Source of the DNA: Powellomyces hirtus
Taxonomy: Eukaryota; Chytridiomycota; Chytridiomycetes; Spizellomycetales; Powellomycetaceae
Reading direction: 5' to 3'
Length of the DNA: 64,000 bases
NCBI GenBank assembly: GCA_025526995.1
Contig: JAHLKG010000002.1
Location: 868,001-932,000 of the forward strand
Shown: piece after piece, positions 27,806 through 40,351 of the stretch
How positions within the stretch are numbered: the stretch's first letter is position 1
How the letters are laid out: every line of letters starts with the position of its first letter
The notes under the pieces: model-generated
What the model saw: the letters and a program-made list of their open reading frames with translations, nothing else
Databases searched by the model: none
Told to the model about the DNA's origin: nothing
Translations under genes and position numbers: made by a program

Positions 27806-28182
27806 TCAGATAGTCCAGAATTTCCTCCGCTCAACTCCTAGTTCCAGCGTCATCTGATCGATCTGACTCCTCAGTCCGGCATCAGATCGCCGACGGTTTT
27901 CCACTTCCCTTTCAGCCAAGGCCTCAAGACCCGGCGGGAGCCTGCCCCTCTGTCCAGAGTGAGACGAACAGCTGCAGGTTCTTGACCCCACACACTCTCG
28001 CACGTTCTCGGCTATGAAAATTCCCTAATTCAGCAGCAATCAATAAACTCGAAGTCACCACCTTGTTCTGCAGCAGTTAAAGCGGATATATGTGGCCTGC
28101 TACCAGGACGCTTCTTTGAATCTGGAATCCTTTGAAACGGCCTTTCTGCAGAATGCCTGCCGCTGCTCGATTGCAGGACCAT
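27806..28182 (-). CDS. small putative coiled-coil protein, function unknown
   Basis: Two minus-strand frames can be joined by a 60-bp intron: donor GAACAAG/GTGGTGAC near 28061, acceptor TTTTCATAG near 28014. This gives about 107 residues from ATG 28182 (MVLQSSSGRHSAERPF). The C-terminal half has a charged helical pattern (LEALAEREVENRRRSDAGL, IDQMTLELGVERRKF) and ends at the stop near 27806. A CSCSSH cluster precedes the helix. I do not recognise the family; small coiled-coil subunits are common in flagellar and kinetochore complexes, but nothing here points to one. It would be divergent from COPA and convergent with separase. The gene model is a proposal. Confidence 0.35.
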
Positions 28183-28522
28183 TGAGGCCGCAAGGTTAAT
28201 GTCCGGCACAGGATCGAAGGTTAGCTGAAGCGGACAGACGCGTGCGTGCCAACACAACAGACATCCCACATCTAGACCGTCAAGGTTCCCGTCTTTTGAC
28301 CTTGGCGGCTTGCTTGTCTTGCCACTGTCGCGTTTCTTGTGAAGCGGCTCGCCTAACGTTCGCCGCTCACTCCCCCCCGGCGCCACTACCTACGTGTTGC
28401 AAATTGCGCTCAATTCCATATCAGATAGCTGTCTACAGTGCTCCAGTGCTTAGCAGCGTTAAACACCAACCCCTCTGCAACGCCAGGCGTGGCTTTCATC
28501 TCTCTGCAGAAGCGCCCCCAAG
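28183..28522. promoter_or_regulatory. COPA upstream region
   Basis: Region upstream of the COPA start codon. If the small minus-strand gene is real, this is a divergent promoter. A pyrimidine-rich tract near 28365-28385 is the only obvious compositional feature. Confidence 0.3.
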
Positions 28523-31500
28523 ATGCTTTCCAAATTCGAAACAAAGGTATGTCAATCCCGCAAGTGCCCACTGTCAATGCTCGTGACTTACGAGCCCGTT
28601 GCCAGTCGAACCGTGTCAAGGGCCTGGCTTTCCACCCCAAGCGCCCTTGGATTCTCGCCTCGCTACACAATGGGTCGGTTCAACTATGGGACTATAAAAT
28701 GGGAACCCTCATCGACCGGTTTGATGAGCATGAAGGTGATCGTCAAATTGTTTTACGCGTGCTGGGCCCCACTTTGCCTACGATTCGAGAACATGCGCGA
28801 GTCTGCGATTCCCATTTCTAACTGTCGACACAGGTCCCGTCCGAGGAGTCGCGTTCCACCACAGTCAACCCCTATTCGTGTCCGGAGGCGACGACTACAA
28901 AATCAAAGTGTGGAACTGGAAGACACGCAGATGCCTGTTTACATTGAATGGTCACATTGACTATATTCGAACACTTGCGTTCCACCACGAAAGCCCTTGG
29001 ATTCTCAGTGCATCCGATGATCAAACCATCCGAATTTGGAACTGGCAATCGAGAAACTGCATATCAATCCTGACTGGCCACAACCACTATGTGATGTCCG
29101 CGCAGTTCCACCCAAAGGATGACCTTGTTGTTTCCGCATCACTCGATCAAACCATTCGGGTCTGGGATATCTCTGGTGAGCCACATAGATTCCGGGAAGG
29201 TTTGCCTTTTGTTGACATGTGCTGTGTATGCAGGACTGCGGAAAAAGCATGCTGCCGCTCCTGGCAGCGCTCCGGTAGACTACGAGTCGCGCATGGGACC
29301 GGGCGGACAAGCGGATCTATTTGGAAACACAGATGCGATGGTGAAATACGTTCTAGAAGGTCACGACAGGGGAGTCAACTGGGCGACATTCCACCCAAAT
29401 CTGCCCCTTATTGTGTCCAGCTCAGACGATCGTACCATCAAGTTATGGCGCATGAATGGTATATTGTGTTTGTGGATCCCACCTGACCCACAGAATGGGA
29501 GTAATCTCAGTTCATTTGGTTTCCGCAGAAACTCGAGCTTGGGAAGTGGACACATGTCGAGGTCATTACAACAACGTGTCCTCAGTGCTGTTCCACCCTC
29601 GACAGGATCTCATAATCAGTGACTCGGAGGACAAAACAATCCGTATATGGGATATGACCAAGCGGACTGCGCTCCAGACATTCCGCCGTGAGCACGATCG
29701 GTTCTGGATCTTGACTGCGCATCCGGAGCTGAACTTATTTGCTGCTGGTACTTTAACAAATCAAGCATTTAAACATTTTGTACCCACCTGATCACATTGC
29801 TCCCTCAGGGCACGACACTGGGCTCATCGTGTTTAAACTGGAACGTGAGCGTCCCGCCCATGCGATTCATCAAAATATGCTCTACTACGTGAAAGACAAG
29901 TTCCTCCGGTCATACGACTTTGGCAGTGGAAACGACGTTCCAGTTATCACAATCCGGCGTGGTGTGACAGGGCAATCCGCTCCTCCACGTGCACTTTCGT
30001 ACAATCCGGCGGAACATTGCGTCCTCATCACATCCGCTCACGATGGTGGCATATATGAGTTATACAATTTGCCTCGAGAACAAGGCTCTGGCGAGTCGGT
30101 CGAGTCAAAGAGGGGCAGTGGCCAATCCGCTGTCTTTGTCGCCCGCAACCGATTTGCTGTACTCGACAAACAAACTCAGGTTCTTCTCAGTAGTAACTCG
30201 TACCACCATTTGTTTATGTATTCACACAGAGTCCATTCCGCAGCAAATCACGATCAAAGATCTGAAGAATGAGGCGGTCAAGCAGTTCAAACCGAACATG
30301 ACGGTCCAGGATATATTCTATGCTGGCGCCAAGAACATGATCTTGACCACGGCTACTTCCGTGGTACTCTACGATACGGAGCTGCGCACTTCGGTGGCCG
30401 AACTCAGTGTCAACGGTGTGCGATATGTTGTGTGGTCCCCCGATATGTCGATGGTCGCCTTTTTGAGCAAACACAGTAAGAACATCCGTTTATTTATGCT
30501 TGTGCAAGCTCTAATTTTTGTCCGAACAGCAATTGTAATCGCAACAAAGGAGTTTGAACAACTTTGTTTGATCCATGAGACCATCAAAATCAAAAGCGGA
30601 GCATGGGACGAAATCGGTGTTTTTCTGTACTCCACGTTGAATCACATCAAATATGCCTTGCCCCAAGGGTAAGCGTGCAGAACATGCGGCCGGTTTTCAG
30701 CTGCACGCTAACCCCTGTCGGGTTTCAGTGACAACGGAATCATTCGCACAGTCGAACAACCGGTATATCTCACCAAAGTGAAGGGAAAGAACGTACTGTG
30801 CCTTGACCGTGACGGGAAAGTGCGAGCGATTGCTATCGACCCCACGGAGTATCGCTTCAAGTTAGCCTTGGTTCGCAAGAATTACAACGAAGTCTTGCAC
30901 CTGATTCGAACGTCCAACCTGGTCGGTCAATCCATCATTGCGTATCTGCAGAAGAAAGGCTATCCAGAGGTGAGACTACGTGTCTTCCAGGAGATCTTCT
31001 TGAATCTTTTTCTCATGTCTGGGTGTCCTTGCAGGTTGCTCTACACTTTGTGAAGGACGCTAAGACAAGATTTGAGCTGGCAATAGAATGCGGCAACCTG
31101 TCTGTGGCCGTCGAGACCGCAACTACAATCGATAGAGACGAATCATGGCAAAAATTGGCTCTGGAAGCTCTGAAGCAAGGGAACCATCAGGTCAGTACAG
31201 AGATCTGATCGATAGAGACGATGCCGAGATACTAAAGCACGTTCAGGTTCTGGAGATGGCATACCAGCGAGTGAAAAACTTTGAGCGGTTATCATTCCTC
31301 TACCTGATCACAGGAAATATCGACAAGCTTAAGAGGATGCTGAAAATCGCCGAAAGAAGGAACGATACTATGTCCCGGTTTCATAATGCATTGTATCTCG
31401 GTGACGTTGAAGAGCAGATCACGCTATTGAAAGATGTTGGGCAATGTAAGTATGAGATTTCATTGAAGTAAAACGTTTCGCTCTTTTTACTAAGATTGCG

Positions 31501-33056
31501 TTCTAGTGCCTCTGGCCTATTTGGCAGCCAAGACTCATGGTCTTCAGGACGAAGCCGCAGCTATCTTAGCACAAGCTGGGTTGGAGACGCCACCAACTCT
31601 CCCCAGTAATGGGCAGCTGCTGAAGACTCCCACTCCGCTTCTACGACAAGGAAACTGGCCGCAACTCCCAGTATCACGCGGATTCTTCGAGGAAGGATTG
31701 GTCGGAGGAGTACAGATCACAGGGGCACCGACGGAAACGCAAGTCATGCAGGATGTAGGAGGGTGGGCTGACACGGAAGCAGACGACCCTTACACCTCCG
31801 AGGACGGACCTCGATCAGCTGGGCTCAACATGCCCGCAGAGCTCGACGTAGGGGATGGACAAGGCTGGGGTTTGGACGATGATTTGGACCTGCCACATGC
31901 TCCACAGGCTGTTCATAACGCTTCCACTGAGGCAGCCACCTTCCAGGCCCCTACGCCAGGTACTAATTTCAGTGACGCGTGGGTGCGCAATTCGGCACTG
32001 GCTGCCGATCACGCTGCTGCCGGATCTTTCGAATCCGCAATGCAATTGCTTAGCCGCCAAATAGGGGCCACAAACTTTGCACCGTTGCAACCATTGCTCA
32101 TGCGGGCTTGGCAGGCTTCTCGTGTGTACATGCCTACCAACGCGTCATTGGCACCACTGGCTATTCCACTGCAACGACAAGTAGATCGTTCTCTTCCGCA
32201 CGCCGCCTTCAAGTTCTCGGGCCTCTTGGCCAAGCTTCAAGAAGCATACGCGGCCACTACTGCCGGGCGGTAAGATTACTCATAACATTCCAGACGTGAG
32301 TGGAAAGAGGACTTATCATTCTATTTTGGTCGCAGGTTTTCAGATGCTCTGAATCATTTCAAAGCGATTATCCATCAAATCGTACTGACGGTTGTTGCTC
32401 GTGACGACGAAGCGGCTGAGGTGAGATTTTCCGATCCGCGTAGAGATGATAGTCACGCTCAAATCTTGCCTCTCTCTCTCCACTCTCAGGTTCAACAATT
32501 AGTGGATTCGTGCCGAGAATACATCATTGCCCTCCGGATGGAACTCAACAAGAGGGATCAGGAGGCGAAGCGAGTGATCGAAATGGCGGTGTATTTCACG
32601 CATTGTCAGCTGCAGCCAGCTCATCACCAGCTCAGTCTGATGGCTGCCATGAAGGCCTGCTTCCAATCCAGGAACTTCGTTATGGCATCTCATTTCGCGC
32701 AGCGATTGCTTGAAATGAATCCCTCGCCAACTCTCGCGCAAAAGGTATGTCTCCACCTCATTTCAACATGACTTCTCCATCTTGGTTGCTCATCGAAGAT
32801 CCAGGCACGAGCACTTCAAGAGCGTTGCCAGCAGAATCCGACCGATGCCATACCGGTGGAATATGACCAGTACAATCCATTTGTGATCTGCGGCAGCTCT
32901 TTATCCCCTATCTACCGCGGCAGCCCCGCCGTCAAATGCCCTTACTGCCGTTCATCGTTCAAGCCGGAATTCTCTGGAAAACTGTGTCAAGTGTGTGAAA
33001 TCTCTCAAGTTGGCGCTCCCGGGACTGGATTGAGGAGCTCCATAGAATCCTCATAA
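28523..33056 (+). CDS. COP1: coatomer subunit alpha (COPI alpha-COP)
   Basis: Starts MLSKFETK (first exon 28523-28546) and continues after an intron as [17 protein letters not shown]. The N-terminal WD40 propeller is nearly invariant with other alpha-COPs: [69 protein letters not shown] and [16 protein letters not shown] second propeller and helical solenoid follow ([27 protein letters not shown] linker near 31750-31850). The COPA C-terminal domain ends with a Cys pair module, [20 protein letters not shown]. About 12 introns; full length near 1,200 residues. Alpha-COP binds dilysine cargo tails and is part of the COPI outer coat for Golgi-to-ER transport. It converges on ZSWIM7 with 61 bp between stops. 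Confidence 0.95.
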
Positions 33057-33117
33057 ACTTGGGAACATGGCATGATACGAAATTGAGATCGATTCTTATT
33101 ATCAAATGAATATGTTT

Positions 33118-33666
33118 TTACTGGCAGCTACCCTTCGATACAAAGTTGAGGAAGTGTTTGTCCTGCCACTTGACGTGGACATGCCGGTTCATTTTGACGG
33201 CGAGGTGGACAGCGAGAACGTGATGGCAAACCGAGTGCACCCGCTGGTGATTGCACTTACAAAACGGTATCATTGGAAAACAGGAAAAGGTTTGCTTCTG
33301 GAAGTCTTCAACCTGAAGAACCTGTCATTATCACAATTTGCAACGGTTAGCAACAGCTCGTAATCCGAACCTGGAAGAACGTCCGACCCGCGGGCCCTTC
33401 CACCTGCGTAACTAAGTAGTCTGGTAAATAAGGAAGCACAGGGATCGAGCAAACTACGAGTGCTGATGGCACCTCTTCTGCGGTCTACTAGATTCAAAGC
33501 GGCAATAGCTTTTGATGGGCCGAAGAATGTTTCCAGCCTGAAAAACAGCATTAAAAGTTCTGAAAAGATGGGACAAGTTGTCAGATTTGACTCACGCATG
33601 GAAATGCTCATCTTGCCAATTGCCGTCACTCGGTAAAGATTCTAGTAATCCTGCTATCGTGAGCAT
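33118..33666 (-). CDS. ZSWIM7: SWIM zinc-finger protein ZSWIM7/SWS1 (recombination Shu-complex subunit), four exons
   Basis: Recovered by splicing. ATG 33666 gives MLTIAGLLESLPSDG. Intron 1 is 33538-33595 (GTGAGT..CTGAC..TTTTTCAG), intron 2 is 33421-33472 (GTGCCA..ACCAG), intron 3 is 33322-33370 (GTTCGG..GACAG). The stop TAA is 33118-33120. The 129-residue product follows the family line by line: LETFFGPSKAIAALNLVDRR, then EGPAGRTFFQV, then the SWIM finger FCKCNHQRVHSVCHHVLAVHL, a CxC(n8)CxH pattern. Human ZSWIM7 is 140 residues with a longer finger loop. SWS1 works with RAD51-paralogue partners to promote Rad51 filaments in homologous recombination. Its start lies 87 bp from the CDC7 start, divergently, so the two genes share a promoter. 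Intron 3 could also use a nearby acceptor, changing three residues. Confidence 0.78.
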
Positions 33667-33753
33667 ACATAGATGGTGCTGCCCAGCAACCTTGGTGCGG
33701 TGTATAAAGCGAAGGGCGACGCGGCTCCATCTTGATTTTTTGAGAGATGCCCA

Positions 33754-35902
33754 ATGTTCCCCCCAAGGTCGCTCAAATGTGAGGCGGATACAGTCTATTC
33801 GGTACACAGTTGCTCCCCTGCACGGACGAAACCTGTACCTCTATACGTACCAAGTCATTCGGAAAGCCCAGCTCTGGATCCGGACGAGTTGCCCACAACC
33901 GAGAAGCTTTCCGAAGAGAATGAAGATGTTAACCAACAAGTGGGATTGGATGTAGCCGCAGACAGAGAATCCGAGGTATACAAGATTTGTGTCTTGGCAC
34001 AAAACATGAAATTGGAAAATGACACGATCACTTCAGGAACGCAAGTCGCCAGTTGCTACTCCTGCAGCTGCTGGTCGCCCAGGGAACTTGAAACGAAAGC
34101 GATTTCAGGGAGATCCTGGCACGACAGCCGTCATTCTCGAGACTTCCTCTCCTTTAGCCACCATGAAAGGAGTTCCTTCACCTGTTGCGGATGACATGGA
34201 AAAGGATCCAATCGGGAAGATGGACGCGCTGACCGCTGAGGAGATAAACGATTTTTATCAAACGTTCCCGGAATTATCCAAGAAATTCAAGATTGTCAGC
34301 AAAATTGGAGAAGGTATGCGGGTTTGCTTCCAAAAAGGTCATCAATTGGGAATCGCAGATTGCCAACAGTTATATTTAGGAACGTTCAGTTCCGTGTACG
34401 AAGCTGTTGACCTTGAGCACAGCGAATATGAGAATGGATCTTGGCAGCAGCAGACCAAGATCCAACGGCCTGATCAACCTGGGGCATCAGCGCTGCAGTC
34501 CAGCAAAGCATCTGTCGCACTCAAGCGAATTTACGTCACCAGCAGCCCTCAGCGAATATACAGTGAGATCAAAATCTTGCACCATTTAAGGTAGCGACGC
34601 GATGTCATGGCGGTATTGAGCCGACGGATAATGCAGCAAATCTGATCTGGATATCACCAGTGGTCATCCCAATATCGTGCAACTCATCACAGCCATCCGG
34701 CACGAAGATCAGGTACGTGGCAGTCTTGTTACTAAATTCGTCGTATCTCGCAGCCCTTAAGACATCGACATCGTAGGTGGTGGTTGTGTAAGTAACTCAC
34801 TTGACGAAACCTGACGAACGGCAAATTCTCAATTCATAGTCCCTCTCAGGTTGCCATTGTTTCGCCATCTTGATTTCCGAGTGAGTTGCGTAAAAATGGC
34901 CAATTGGAAGATCCTTCTACTGAGTTATTCCAACCGTTGTAGGACTATTATCTGGACATAACTATAGCTGAGATTCGAGACTACATGCGTGCTCTACTTC
35001 GGGCGTTGGAACATGTCCATAGTCACAAAATCCTTCATCGCGATGTTAAACCTAGCAACTTTCTGTATGATCCCAAACTTGGAACGGGGGTTCTTTGTGA
35101 TTTTGGGTTAGCCCAGGTGATTACGGCTAAGAAGAAAAATTCTCTTCTGTATCGCATACTAACGATATGGCTCGATAGAGAGAAGAAAACAGAGAGCACA
35201 GGCTAGGTATGGACCTCGGTGTGAAGGGTACGAGCAACCACCTCGTTCGACCGCGAGATCGTCCTCTTGGGTATATTATCAACGATCCGCGGTAAGTCAA
35301 AAGGCACTCATGCGTTTTGGGACGTTGCTAGTCACTCATTCCGTGCAGGCCTAGTATACGAGCCTGCCGGGCTGGTACCCGCGGATTTCGCGCCCCCGAA
35401 GTTTTGCTGAAAGTCCTTCACCAGACTTGTGGTACGGGATGACGTGCCATATTATTCTTACACTGAGATTAACCTTACGCTCCCAGCGATCGACATTTGG
35501 TCAGCTGGCGTGATACTATTGTGCATATTCACCGGTCGGTTCCCTTTTTTCGAGGCGAACGATGACCAGGAAGCCTTTCTGGAAATTGCCCATATATTTG
35601 GGAAGGCTGCGATGAAAGAGGTTGCGGCACAATTCGGTTCGTCCGGTGTGCAGTCCGAACACAAGCTTTTGTCCTTCATGTAATCCTTACGTTTGCTTCC
35701 CCACTTAGAGCGCCGCTTGGATACAAATATACCCGCTATCAATAAGCCAATCACATTCGAAGACCTTTGCTGGAAGTTGCACAGTAAACGTGCGTTGGAT
35801 ATACCTCCCGAAGGATTCGATCTGCTGCGAAAACTCATGGCATTGAATCCACGTGATCGAATCACCGCCGCTGAAGCGTGCGCTCATCCTTTTCTAAACT
35901 AA
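33754..35902 (+). CDS. CDC7: Cdc7 kinase, catalytic subunit of Dbf4-dependent kinase
   Basis: The chosen start is ATG 33754. An intron GTATAC..CTTCAG (about 33976-34037) joins RESE to ERKSPVATPAAAG, and a second one restores GEG/TFSSVYEAVDLE (34314-34380). Kinase motifs in order: glycine loop IGEGTFSSVYEAV, VAIK-like VALKRIYV, helix-C Glu in YSEIKILHHL, HILHRDVKPSNFLYD, DFGLAQ, GTRGFRAPEVLLK and DIWSAGVILLCIFTGRFPFF, ending TAAEACAHPFLN. Inserts between subdomains are typical of Cdc7. It phosphorylates Mcm2-7 to fire replication origins when bound to Dbf4. The N-terminal 100 residues are low complexity with a basic patch (NLKRKRFQGD). About eight introns; small exons between 34600 and 34960 are placed only roughly. 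Confidence 0.88.
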
Positions 35903-35945
35903 TAAATTACATACTGTACATAGAGAATGTTTGTTGTCACTCATA

Positions 35946-38900
35946 TTATAAAAGAGCGGAGACTGTCTCTGAGTAATCGAATGCGCACGGTTGTCCCACG
36001 TCAAGCTCGCCCATTGACACGTCCGACGCACAAACAACAGCTTGTTGTCCATTTGATTCGTGATGGGCAGGTAGCGCATAGTGCGTTTTCTTGATAAATG
36101 ATCGTGCCGCTTCATGTTTATCGGTCAATTCTGAAGCCTCCCCCCAGCTCCTGTACTCCATTCCTAATTGACCCACTGAATGCTCTTCACGTTGAGTGGA
36201 ATCCGCACTCGTATCGGTAAGGTCCTGTGAGCCAAAGAGATTCTTGCGGTAAGGCAGATGATATCGCAAAGCCGGTGGCACAGGAGGGATCACGCCATAG
36301 CTAGCAATCGCCTCAGATGGCTCGGAATCACTGACATATCCGCAAACCCGCGACGACTCCTTTGCAGGCTTAGGAGGCGCACGCGACATGGCTTCCCCTT
36401 CGCTGCATTAAAAAGAAGACCAATCAGTTGAAGATCGATAAGGGGTCAAGATGGACGGCTTTTTACCTGTATAGGTTTGTTAAAATCTCCCCTTCAGACA
36501 TCAGCACAGACATTGTGGTTATGCCAACCGAACTGATGTCACTGGAACCAAGGGTTGCGGGGCCTGCAGATGGGTAGTCGGAATCTGGACGTCCGAACTC
36601 GGTCTGTCGGCATTGGTAGGACTTTGATCCCTGCAGGCAGCAGATTGCTATATGACCACCTGCCGGTACATCTCCTGTTCGTGGATCTGATGCCATAGCG
36701 CGCACCGGTTCTATGCACGCATTGCCATTGGTGGCACCGTTGTCAGTATTGTGATCTCGTAGCCCTTGCTTCGCATTCTGCAGCTCTTTGTCTGGAGAAC
36801 AAGACTGTGCCCGATTGCTCACTGCTACTCTAGAGGCTCGCTTTTCCAGTTGTCCAAGTTCTCGAACACGAGTTTCTTCCGCTTGATCAATATTTGCTTG
36901 TCTCTCTGCGTCGTCTTCAAAAGCCGCTTCAGACTTCGGATTTGCCGTTACCGGTTCTAAGAAATCGCTGGACTTCCTTTCAAGCAAGTCAGATATCTCG
37001 GCTGCGGGCAAGTTCGCGCTCGTATTCTTCAGCGGAGCCCACTTCTCTACGGGTGCGACATTTACTTTCCGTGCGAGAATGTCCGCCTTTTCGTGCAGCA
37101 GACTGTTCAAGCGCGCTTGATAACGATCGTATTCCGCGCTGGTGTCAGCAGAGTCTTGTTCTTTGCGACCTGTAAATTCGAAGAACTTCGACGCGAGATT
37201 TCCTGTCTGCCTGTGTTCATCCGGAAATTCCGCACGTCCAGACGCCTCCCTTTCTATGGCAGTCTGCGGAGTGTCAACTCGCAGGCTGTCATTGGCAAAG
37301 ATTGTCACTGGCGCGATTGCGATCATTGAGCTTTGATGATGTTGATGTGAATCGCGTTGCAATGAATCCTTGAGTTCAGCACGAAGCCGCTCTTCCAAAG
37401 CACGCATATTATCGTCTTGTTGTTTTCTCCAGCGACGAGCTTCTTCCACGGATCTACGGGTACCATCCCTGAGCACCTCCTCCCGGAGCGACCGTAATTC
37501 AGATAGCAGGGCGCTGTATCGCATCGGGGCTTCCGGTGGTTGGTCGTCGTTCATCTGAGCATCTTGCATCGATTTTGGTGAACTTAGCGGCGCTTGGCGC
37601 TTTGTGGATATCAAGTCCACGACAAGAAGTCGAGTCTCTGAGGCAACAGCGTCATCCACAAGAAGCTCCGTTACATATTGAGCATCACACTGCCCACGAT
37701 CCGCTGTTTCAGCCGAAGGTCGGTATGCTCCCACTTCTAAAGCTACTTTTCTTGTTTCGGCAAAGAGAACTTCGTCAAGTAATCTGTCTGCTGCGTCTAC
37801 CAAAGTGCTTTCCCTGATCAGTGATCCAACAAACTCCTTTGGAACGACAGGAAAAGGTGATTCTAGAAACAACAAAACCTCTTTAGCAAACGGAAAGACT
37901 GGCGTAGGAGAGTTCATACCGGTGGACGCATCAACTGTTAGGACTTTGTCTGCAGGCTTCGATAATGATCTGATCAGAACTTCCGCCTGAACCCACTGAG
38001 CGAGACGTTCCTCGAATGTACTCTGGCGCTGAGAGCTTATCAGGCTGCGAGAGAGTCAATCAGAAAGACGTGAATGATGTAACATGAACAATACACATGC
38101 CATACTTGTATTCGGGTGAGACATCCTGCGCCCCCTTCCTCTTCGCTAGTTCCTCTTTTACGATAATGCGCATAGCGTGTTTCACAGCCGTTCGAGAGGG
38201 TCTGCGCACATTGATATCTCTACGATGCACCCAAGTTTTCTAATTAAATAACGCCAATGATTAGACTGTGAATGGCATAACAAAGCAGAACATTGCTCTG
38301 GGATCGAACCATGGTATTACCGTAGCCGCAACATCGAGACAGCATGGCGATACACCGTATCATGGAGACTTACCTGTTTTGAAGTAGGCGATGATGCTTC
38401 TATGTCTGACTGTGGACTACATTGAATACTTACATCCTATATGGCCATTCAGCAAAATTTCACGGAGATGATCAAATAATTCAGCTACCTGACATCCCAA
38501 TGGTGCAACCTCAACCTGAAATCGCGACCTTATGTGAGCGCCAAGACGAGAAGAACGAAAGTCACGCCAAATGGAACTACCATCTTCAATTTTCTTGACG
38601 CCTGAGCTCCTATATGGGTCGCTGTAAGCACTTTAGACAATCTCCGTGGGATGACTCGCCACAGCTCTCCTCCTCACTCTTTGTTTGTTTACCAACATCT
38701 GAGTCACCACCCGGTACCGCAGTTGATTGCGTACCCTGTTGCAACAAGGTGGGAACTGTCTGAACCGCTTCATCAAAGAAAAGAACTGCAATCGCCGGTC
38801 AACATGCGGACCTCTTCACGTTCTTTTCATATCCGCTCTTCCTACCAGGCGCTTTTCGGGAATCGATTGTATGGTGATTTTGTTTGACACCAGGGGCGGC

Positions 38901-40141
38901 CAGCACTGCCATAGGCTGTGCAACTGTTTTGGCGTGATCGTCACCGGAGCACAGCATTGTACTTTTCTCACCAACAGAGGGCCAGCGGCAAAAATCAGAT
39001 ACTGCATCCAATCATGGGCAATTCGCTCAGACTCTTGGCTTACTGGATGGTTTGAGGTGCCATCGGTATCGGCATGCCTTGACTCTCGCCACTCTTCTTC
39101 GAATGTTGCGCGCTCAATGGACTGCTCGTTGTTCGCCTCACAAAGACAGGTGCTTTGGATATTCGCACATCATAAGAGTGCGAAGAGTGTCGTGTCAATT
39201 CCGAGCGCTCGCGTGGTCTTTTTACACCAGGATTGGGAAAATGAGCAGTGAGCGTGTTACAGATAGTGGGAGGACGGTTTGGAGAGGGAACAGTGCCGGT
39301 TCGGAACTTTGACTTGTGTTCGGCCACATGAACTGGCATGCTAATTGAAAGTAATTAGACAGAGCACCGATGGCGGAACCGATGAGATCTCACGGACTTG
39401 CTTAGATTCTGTTTTGTGTTGCCTCCAGTCAGGCGGGACACCGGGGCGACTTTGAAGTTTATAGAGTTGATGGTAGCTAACGCCTTCCTCTTCGTTAGCG
39501 ACTTTTCCCGGCACGGTTTAATATTTATTCTTGATGCCCGTGGGAGATCCGGTGAGCTGATTATAGTTCTATTTGTTGATAATGGCTGCAATGCTTGATT
39601 GAGTACTGATAGAGCTGCATCTATCCGAATCCCTGTGTACCTTTTCGCGCGCTGTTGCAAGAACCTCCCAATCAACCTTGCTTTGAATGTTGCCAATGTA
39701 CGTTGCACTCCAGCGAGCATTGCTACCGTAATCCGAGGAGCACGTAAAAGTTGGTTGAATCGGAATACACAAGTTGGGTGAACATTCAGGTTTCTCGCCA
39801 ATAATCTCCGAGGTCTGCTTTCGCAGTTGGCAGAGTTCCTTCGAAATAGCCACGTAATTGAATTTGTGTCTTTCACTCTTCAGAGAGAAAGGAACGCACG
39901 TCACATCTTTTGAGGATGTGGTTGAATCGGGTGCCGTGCCCCCACTTCCAGGTTCAGTTGGATCCTCTTGAAAGGGCGTAGTCCAAACCGCATTCAGCAG
40001 ATGCAGGGCTTCAGGGTTTTCGCGTACTCTGGTTCGATGCAAAAGGGCGGTGGCTTGCAGGAATCTATTTTCCAGGCCTTCATGGGACAAGCTCCTTGAA
40101 AAGCCTGTGTCGCCAGCATTCAATGCGTACCATTCCAACAT
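35946..40141 (-). CDS. large coiled-coil protein, possibly TALPID3 (KIAA0586)-like centrosomal/ciliary protein
   Basis: ATG 40141 opens with LENRFLQATALLHRTRVREN. The rest is a long multi-exon product of about 1,100-1,200 residues. Visible features: Ser/Thr-rich low complexity and basic blocks (39040-39880), NVRRPSRTAVKHAMRIIVKEELAKR near 38110-38220, then TFEERLAQWVQAEVL (about 37990-38025), an uninterrupted 1.45-kb exon (37917-36463) with paired acidic helices and a coiled coil (LLSELRSLREEVLRDG; RWRKQQDDNMRALEERLRAE), and a last exon 36389-35946 reached after the acidic motif LMSEGEILTNLY. This architecture and the QWxxxEVL and SEGE motifs recall TALPID3, a distal-centriole protein needed for cilia. 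I am not certain of that assignment. It ends 43 bp from the CDC7 stop. Confidence 0.45.
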
Positions 40142-40351
40142 AGACGTCAGTATCGTATCAGTAAGTTCTTGTCTGCGGAGGAACCAGGGAAGATTAGGAA
40201 CAACACAAAGTGACGCGAGACCGCGCCACTAGTGACGCGTTCAAGCCACGCCAAACGAAGGAGCGTCGGACATGTCCGATTGGACCCCTCTCGTTTTCCT
40301 CTTTCCACGGCTACTGCATTGCATTCAACAAGGGATGAAACTTGCACTGCA
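40142..40351. promoter_or_regulatory. short divergent promoter between the ciliary-type gene and the F-box gene
   Basis: 210 bp between the divergent ATGs at 40141 (minus) and 40352 (plus). Both could be driven from here. No specific site is claimed. Confidence 0.4.

Noticed and set aside
33106..33363. 85-residue plus-strand open frame after COPA
   Set aside because: It lies on the opposite strand of the spliced ZSWIM7 exons, which show a conserved motif order; the plus frame has no family signal.
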